The position numbers and the translations under genes were made by a program. A DNA stretch of 35,161 nt from a virus: positions 1 to 35,161 of the IMG/VR virus record IMGVR_UViG_3300025133_000350; one strand, written 5' to 3'. Positions 31,899-35,161 of the stretch are shown one piece after another; position 1 is the stretch's first letter; the number at the start of each line of letters is the position of its first letter. The notes beneath the pieces were generated by a model. It saw nothing but the letters and a program-made list of their open reading frames with translations, had not been told where the DNA came from and did no database searches.

Positions 31899-32373
31899 AA
31901 TAAGATTCCTTCGACGCTCTGTCTACATCCTTCTTCTTTCGATCAGTGGCGGGAACCCTTACTCTTGAAGATGGAGTTAATCCAAATTCTGTTTCGAGTT
32001 TCACTAAGTCTTTATTTAATGCTTCAACAACACGAGAATAGGGTGATCTAACAGGGTCGCCTTTTGCGTTGATAAATACATCGCCCTCTTTTGCCAACAC
32101 TTCCAACGCATCTACATATCGAACATACGTCATACAGAGCCGAGCAAGTGCGTGTCCATCAAGAGTTGTGATAATACCTATCTCCATTAACTCTGCAACC
32201 AATTTCTTCCATTGATATATTGCCTTACGCCCCTTTAACCATGAGGGCATCCTAGGCTCTCCCGGCTCGACTTCGACTTCATCAGCTCGACCCGACCGTG
32301 TTTCGCTTACCCATTTTGATCCTGAGAGTTTCAACATTGCGGTGGGTTTTGGTTTAGGCCCTCGTTTACCCAT
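31891..32373 (-). CDS. terminase small subunit (P27 family)
   Basis: The N-terminus MGKRGPKPKPTAMLKLSG, followed by PEPPSWL-like PRMPSWLKG, and WKKLVAELMEIGIITTLDGH is the classical P27 small terminase pattern. It recognises the packaging site and activates the large subunit. Length 160 aa is normal. It overlaps the large subunit gene by 8 bp and the upstream HNH gene by 8 bp. Confidence 0.93.
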   Translation of the reverse strand: MGKRGPKPKPTAMLKLSGSKWVSETRSGRADEVEVEPGEPRMPSWLKGRKAIYQWKKLVAELMEIGIITTLDGHALARLCMTYVRYVDALEVLAKEGDVFINAKGDPVRSPYSRVVEALNKDLVKLETEFGLTPSSRVRVPATDRKKKDVDRASKESYFG

Positions 32374-33148
32374 AGATTATCTCTCCAATGTCTATTTGCT
32401 CTTTCTTTTTGCCATACCTCTTAATGTAGGCGGCTTTGCTTGCGTACCAAGCATTTATTACTGTTTCCAATTTTCTGTTCTCATCCTTTTTCGCAGCAGC
32501 AAGAGCCGCGTCCTGCCCATTATCAATAACGATAAGTTTCCCGCCAGTTTCTTCCGCAAGGTCATTTGCACCAGAATAATCAGTGAGAATAATAAAAGCC
32601 TTCCTGCTTTCATTTATTCGCTTTGAGTGCTTTACAACAGTCTCTCTAATCGCCATACCAAGAGAAATGTCGTTTGGATCAACTGGAATCACAGCAGCCA
32701 TAACCTTGTCCCAATCAAAAACAATATCGTTACGCCTAATCTGAGAGTACACATACGTTCTTTTTCCTGCATAGGGTGGTCCATTCACAATACGAATGTT
32801 GTCGTGCGATCTCTCGGCATTACCAGCATCTTGGATTGTTTTCTTTTTGTGGCACTCTACACAAATACCCTGAAGGTTCTCTCTATCGTTTCCACCACCA
32901 TCACATTTTGGGGTGATATGGTCAACTTCTTCGGATGGACTATTCTTGCAAACCATACAAAATGGTTCTTCGGCAAGCACCATCTTCCTGAGTCGCCTCC
33001 ACGCGACACCATACCCACGCTTATGCGCGGATAGGTGTCTACGCGGCACTTCTCCATCTACCTTCTTCTTCGCTCCATGTGCTTCACATTTTTTACTACC
33101 CGCCACCGCAAGGTGGTTGCAGCCAGCGTGTGTGCAGAAGGTTCTCAT
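32366..33148 (-). CDS. HNH endonuclease fused to a degenerate P-loop domain
   Basis: Residues 1-105: an N-terminal zinc cluster (C5, C10, C21, H24), then an HNH domain with C64-x2-C67, VDHITPKCDGGGNDRENLQG and C96-x2-C99. HNH nucleases next to terminase genes commonly help packaging. Residues 118-260 resemble an AAA/kinase-like P-loop: RIVNGPPYAGKRTYVYSQ, with D145/D147 as a possible second acidic motif. The Walker A is GPPYAGKRT, with R in place of the S/T that normally follows GK, so ATP hydrolysis may be lost. The fusion itself, from memory, occurs in other phages. Confidence 0.85.
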   Translation of the reverse strand: MRTFCTHAGCNHLAVAGSKKCEAHGAKKKVDGEVPRRHLSAHKRGYGVAWRRLRKMVLAEEPFCMVCKNSPSEEVDHITPKCDGGGNDRENLQGICVECHKKKTIQDAGNAERSHDNIRIVNGPPYAGKRTYVYSQIRRNDIVFDWDKVMAAVIPVDPNDISLGMAIRETVVKHSKRINESRKAFIILTDYSGANDLAEETGGKLIVIDNGQDAALAAAKKDENRKLETVINAWYASKAAYIKRYGKKKEQIDIGEIIYG

Positions 33149-33438
33149 TGATTATCGTTCTCATCTAATTTGCGTTTCATGTTCTCGTCATCTAGTTTTT
33201 TAATACTAGCACCACCGTGCATAGCAATAACGCCGAACATGTGTTTAGCCGCCTCGACCCATGCTTCCTGAAGCCAAGAGTGAAGTTCGTCCCATTCCGC
33301 AGATTCGGTGTCCGTGTGTATCTCAACACGCTCTTTCATGGTTTTGAAAGCCACCAAAGCACAGGATTCTATAAGGTCATTAGTAGGGTGTGGCATCTTC
33401 GCCATGCGATAATCTATCTGTATAGCGTTCGTTACCAT
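33145..33438 (-). CDS. hypothetical protein, 97 aa
   Basis: Helical protein with no recognised family. Acidic and tryptophan-containing middle (ESAEWDELHSWLQEAWVEAA), charged C-terminus. Start overlaps the preceding tiny gene's stop by one base (TAATG). It lies between the membrane cluster and the HNH gene in the late operon. Confidence 0.65.
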   Translation of the reverse strand: MVTNAIQIDYRMAKMPHPTNDLIESCALVAFKTMKERVEIHTDTESAEWDELHSWLQEAWVEAAKHMFGVIAMHGGASIKKLDDENMKRKLDENDNQ

Positions 33439-33548
33439 TAATTATCGAAAAACCGATCAAGCCATGTCCGGCAAGACCACACACCAAAAGCAAAGCCAGC
33501 AGCCCCGCACAAAACCGACCACCACACTGTTCCTAAAAAATCAGCCAT
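33438..33548 (-). CDS. tiny membrane protein, 36 aa
   Basis: ATG 33548 has GGAG 8 nt upstream, and the frame ends at TAA 33438-33440, overlapping the next ATG by one base. The peptide MADFLGTVWWSVLCGAAGFA continues to a hydrophobic segment and a charged end (RTWLDRFFDN), giving one membrane segment (about 7-25). Its neighbours upstream also encode membrane proteins, so it may belong to a lysis or envelope cassette. Short, but the signals at both ends support it. Confidence 0.6.
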   Translation of the reverse strand: MADFLGTVWWSVLCGAAGFAFGVWSCRTWLDRFFDN

Positions 33549-33560
33549 TTTAATTGTCTC

Positions 33561-33626
33561 CTAACAATTTCTCGTAAACCATTCGGCACATTCAACGATT
33601 ATCAATAGTCTCGCCCAAATCAACAT
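33561..33626 (-). CDS. candidate tiny membrane peptide, 21 aa
   Basis: ATG 33626 overlaps the lipoprotein gene stop (TGATG), with AGGA about 8 nt upstream. The frame encodes MLIWARLLIIVECAEWFTRN plus C and ends in TAG 33561-33563, which is inside the TAGGAG ribosome binding site of the next gene. The peptide is hydrophobic over residues 2-12. Its arrangement fits the tight spacing of neighbouring genes, but 21 codons is too short for certainty. Confidence 0.35.
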   Translation of the reverse strand: MLIWARLLIIVECAEWFTRNC

Positions 33627-34153
33627 CAGGATTTCCTCCAAGCCGCGTCATACGCGGGATCACTCGCTCGCCTTGCAGCAACCGCTTCTCTTGGGGTCGT
33701 ATTCCGTTTAGGGTCAATTGCCTCTCTATCAAGCTCGACATCCCTTTTAACGCTTCTAGGAATAAATAGACCTAAAGCCCAAAAAAACCGTTTTATCAGG
33801 GAACCAATCCCTGTATACCAAAGTAAAACTAACACACCTAGAACTATACCCGCATACGCAAGGTTGTTCATCATCTTCCCCCACCAAGGAACACTATCCT
33901 CGATGCCAGTGATATTCGCGTGTACGGTATCCGCAGCATCAATGATATTGTCTTGGTGTTCATCTATTGAAGCGGCTAACTCAGCGACTTCTACTTGATC
34001 TGTCTTAGTGATAATCTCATTAGCATCTATCTTACTAGCCGATGCCTCATGAATGACGTTTGTGGCAGCAGCCGAAATAGCCTGAGATGCCGAACAACTA
34101 CTTAGTCCAAAGCCAAGACAGGAGAATAGGAACACAGCCAGCCATTGCCCCAA
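33626..34153 (-). CDS. candidate unimolecular spanin / lipoprotein with C-terminal membrane segment
   Basis: From TTG 34153 the protein is about 175 aa. It has a lipoprotein signal with lipobox GLSSC (Cys about residue 20), a periplasmic stretch of about 75 residues, a membrane segment AYAGIVLGVLVLLWYTGIG (about 99-117), and a positively charged cytoplasmic tail (KRFF, RSVKR, RRASD). An outer-membrane lipoprotein with an inner-membrane C-terminal anchor is the u-spanin layout (as in phage T1 gp11), which fuses the membranes at lysis. The start is uncertain: the frame is open upstream to 34387, overlapping the XhlA-like gene, and no ATG fits the signal peptide. Confidence 0.5.
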   Translation of the reverse strand: MGQWLAVFLFSCLGFGLSSCSASQAISAAATNVIHEASASKIDANEIITKTDQVEVAELAASIDEHQDNIIDAADTVHANITGIEDSVPWWGKMMNNLAYAGIVLGVLVLLWYTGIGSLIKRFFWALGLFIPRSVKRDVELDREAIDPKRNTTPREAVAARRASDPAYDAAWRKS

Positions 34154-34310
34154 AGATAGCCCCCATAGTTTTCGCTTTCCACCGTAGCCCAGTAATGTGT
34201 GAATCCATCCTAGAAAGCCTGTCCTCAATTTTAGACACCCGGCTGTCCAAAGAGTCCAAGCGGTGGAGTACCAGTTTTTGATACTCGCTCCAACCATTCT
34301 TGTTCGACAT
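34098..34310 (-). CDS. XhlA-like coiled-coil membrane protein, possible holin partner
   Basis: The 70-aa protein has a coiled coil (SEYQKLVLHRLDSLDSRVSK, with further heptads to about 40) and one C-terminal membrane helix (GAIFGAMAGCVPILLSWLW). This is the layout of XhlA/hemolysin-type proteins often paired with holins and lysis genes. AGAG precedes ATG 34310 weakly. Its 3' end overlaps the 5' part of the lipoprotein gene in another frame, recalling nested lysis genes such as Rz/Rz1, although the topology differs. Confidence 0.65.
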   Translation of the reverse strand: MSNKNGWSEYQKLVLHRLDSLDSRVSKIEDRLSRMDSHITGLRWKAKTMGAIFGAMAGCVPILLSWLWTK

Positions 34311-34346
34311 AAATTATTCTCTTTCATAAAGTTTGCATCCCTATCT

Positions 34347-34748
34347 TTATTCTGCCTGAGTCCCCTCATCTTCCATATTCTCATCAAAAAATGTATCTAA
34401 TGGAATAGGGTCGATATATGGGGTTGTTGGTCTGCTGGCTCTGCCAATCGAATCTGTCCCTTCACCAGCTCTCCAGATTCTCATTTTAGTCTGTTTTGTG
34501 TAAATAGCCGGAAGCCTGTACGTCAATACCCGATCTAGCCAAGTGTATAGACCCGAACGGCTAGGATCATATTTTCCTGAATTCTCATTTATCAGAATCC
34601 ACCCTTCCGCAACTATTTCGTCGTAATCCCATTTAGGGAAACGCTTGCACTTGACAGACCAAGAAGCCCATCGGTTTAGGCAATCCAGAAGTTCAGCCTG
34701 ATCTAACACGGTATATCCACCACATCTCCATCGGCAGAAGCGTACCAA
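34347..34748 (-). CDS. sigma-70 region 2-like protein, putative late regulator
   Basis: Residues about 40-85 (WDYDEIVAEGWILINENSGK, then YDPSRSGLYTWLDRVLTYRL) follow the sigma-70 region 2 pattern (DYDDLVQEGWIAL...YDPSRG-F-TYL...R-IRNRL). No region 4 is present, and the protein is only 133 aa, so it may be a minimal sigma-like or accessory factor binding host RNA polymerase. It is the first gene of the late operon, beside the iteron-like control region. Start TTG 34748 has AAGGA 5 nt upstream; GTG 34709 (120 aa) is an alternative. Confidence 0.6.
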   Translation of the reverse strand: MVRFCRWRCGGYTVLDQAELLDCLNRWASWSVKCKRFPKWDYDEIVAEGWILINENSGKYDPSRSGLYTWLDRVLTYRLPAIYTKQTKMRIWRAGEGTDSIGRASRPTTPYIDPIPLDTFFDENMEDEGTQAE

Positions 34749-34750
34749 AT

Positions 34751-34858
34751 TCTTCCTTTTTTGGTTTTGCTTATTTAGTTATTAGTTATTTATTATCTAT
34801 TACTTATTCTTTATGGATTATTAATAATTACTATTATCTACTGTTATGTTATGTTATG
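34751..34858. other. AT-rich stretch with TTATG tandem repeats
   Basis: Almost entirely A/T, with short repeats such as TTAGTTATTAGTTATTTATT and three tandem TTATG (34844-34858). It lies between the first late gene and 42-bp module A. An easily melted region next to repeated protein sites is typical of replication origins; it could equally contain the late promoter. A GATAAT hexamer on the minus strand within it resembles a -10 box but lacks a matching -35. Confidence 0.6.
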
Positions 34859-34859
34859 T

Positions 34860-34901
34860 AGTCCGCAAAATGTCCGAACGAATGCGGACAAAATGCGGAC
34901 A
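34860..34901. repeat. four-site operator/iteron module A (F-F-R-R)
   Basis: Octamers related to TGTCCGCA lie at 34860-34867 (first base A) and 34871-34878 (TGTCCGAA), and its complement TGCGGACA at 34883-34890 and 34894-34901. Start-to-start spacings are 11, 12 and 11 bp, so all sites face the same side of the helix with dyad symmetry. The same arrangement recurs at 35034-35075. Confidence 0.9.
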
Positions 34902-34903
34902 TT

Positions 34904-34928
34904 TTGACTTGCAGAGTTTGCAAGTCAA
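34904..34928. other. perfect 9-bp inverted repeat
   Basis: TTGACTTGC (34904-34912), 7-nt loop AGAGTTT, GCAAGTCAA (34920-34928). It begins 2 bp after module A. It could be an operator for a dimeric regulator or a hairpin of an origin. No T-run follows, so it is not an intrinsic terminator. Confidence 0.85.
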
Positions 34929-35161
34929 CCGCACTGGCGTTACCAAGAATAGCCATTTCTAACAAAACGCCCAAAACCCAAACCACCCCATAAGATTTCT
35001 GGCGAATACGCTTTTAGTAGTAAACACAAAGTGTGTCCGCAACCTGTCCGCAACGATGCGGACAAAAAGCGGACAAAAGTAAACTTTTGATTAGCCAAAA
35101 AATTTGATCTGGCAAGCCCACCGATCTAGCAAAAATCAATCAACGTATTCGAAAATGTGGC
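34929..35161. repeat. non-coding right edge with module B (35034-35075) and 16-bp palindrome
   Basis: Module B repeats the layout of module A: TGTCCGCA at 35034-35041 and 35045-35052, TGCGGACA at 35057-35064 and AGCGGACA at 35068-35075, spacings 11, 12, 11. CAAAAGT-AA-ACTTTTG (35074-35089) is a 16-bp perfect palindrome touching its end. The rest (34929-35030 and 35090-35161) shows no gene or strong promoter. The molecule continues beyond or joins position 1; the two edges share no identical terminal sequence. Confidence 0.85.

Noticed and set aside
34154-34387. Upstream extension of the lipoprotein frame to 34387 (253 codons)
   Set aside because: The extension would overlap the whole XhlA-like gene and bury the lipoprotein signal in the middle of the protein. 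A start nearer the lipobox is more sensible.
1-35161. Direct terminal repeats or cohesive ends
   Set aside because: The first and last bases of the window share no visible identical stretch, so packaging type cannot be inferred.

Overview
The window looks like most or all of the genome of a tailed double-stranded DNA phage with a long non-contractile tail (siphovirus type). It carries one complete set of HK97-type head genes, a tail module with a TP901-type tape measure protein, and a replication/recombination module. I saw no ribosomal or transfer RNA genes, no insertion sequences, no CRISPR array and no integrase, so a virulent lifestyle is more likely than a temperate one. The host cannot be named. 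A candidate unimolecular spanin (lipoprotein signal plus a C-terminal membrane segment) points weakly to a Gram-negative host.

Layout. (1) Positions 1-100 are a G-rich tandem repeat. (2) Positions 211-4351 hold an early operon on the plus strand: eleven mostly small unknown genes, many joined by ATGA stop/start overlaps, including an HTH protein, two membrane proteins and a 48-residue basic peptide. It ends at a strong bidirectional terminator (4355-4390). (3) From 34748 down to 4409 all genes are on the minus strand. Read in transcription order from the right, they are: a sigma-region-2-like protein; a small membrane/lysis-like cluster; an HNH nuclease with a degenerate P-loop; small and large terminase; portal; protease; capsid; head-tail connectors; tail tube; tail chaperones joined by a programmed -1 frameshift; tape measure; three tail-tip or host-contact proteins of which two are cysteine-rich; a small zinc-binding-like protein; two related beta-solenoid proteins; and a metallophosphoesterase. 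After a 266-bp leader with several inverted repeats come the replication genes: Sak4-like ATPase, SSB-like protein, Gp157-like protein, ParB-like protein, cytosine-5 methyltransferase, SF2 helicase, TOPRIM primase, DnaD/T-like protein, winged-helix protein, PDDEXK nuclease and two small proteins.

The right edge (34749-35161) is non-coding. It has an AT-rich stretch, two copies of a 42-bp four-site module, a 9-bp-stem hairpin and a 16-bp palindrome. If the molecule is circular or circularly permuted, this region lies next to the G-rich repeat at position 1 and forms one roughly 600-bp divergent control or origin region between the early and late operons.

The most unusual signals are: the methyltransferase gene, which is open in a second frame along its whole length, with six WPTP-like repeats in that frame and two start codons (ATG and GTG) nested behind one ribosome binding site; the duplicated 42-bp F-F-R-R operator/iteron module; an exact X XXY YYZ slippery site (GGGAAAC) with stem-loop in the tail chaperone genes; a tail protein with about 10 percent cysteine; and a candidate u-spanin overlapping an XhlA-like gene. 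Product names rest on motifs and family memory, without database searches.
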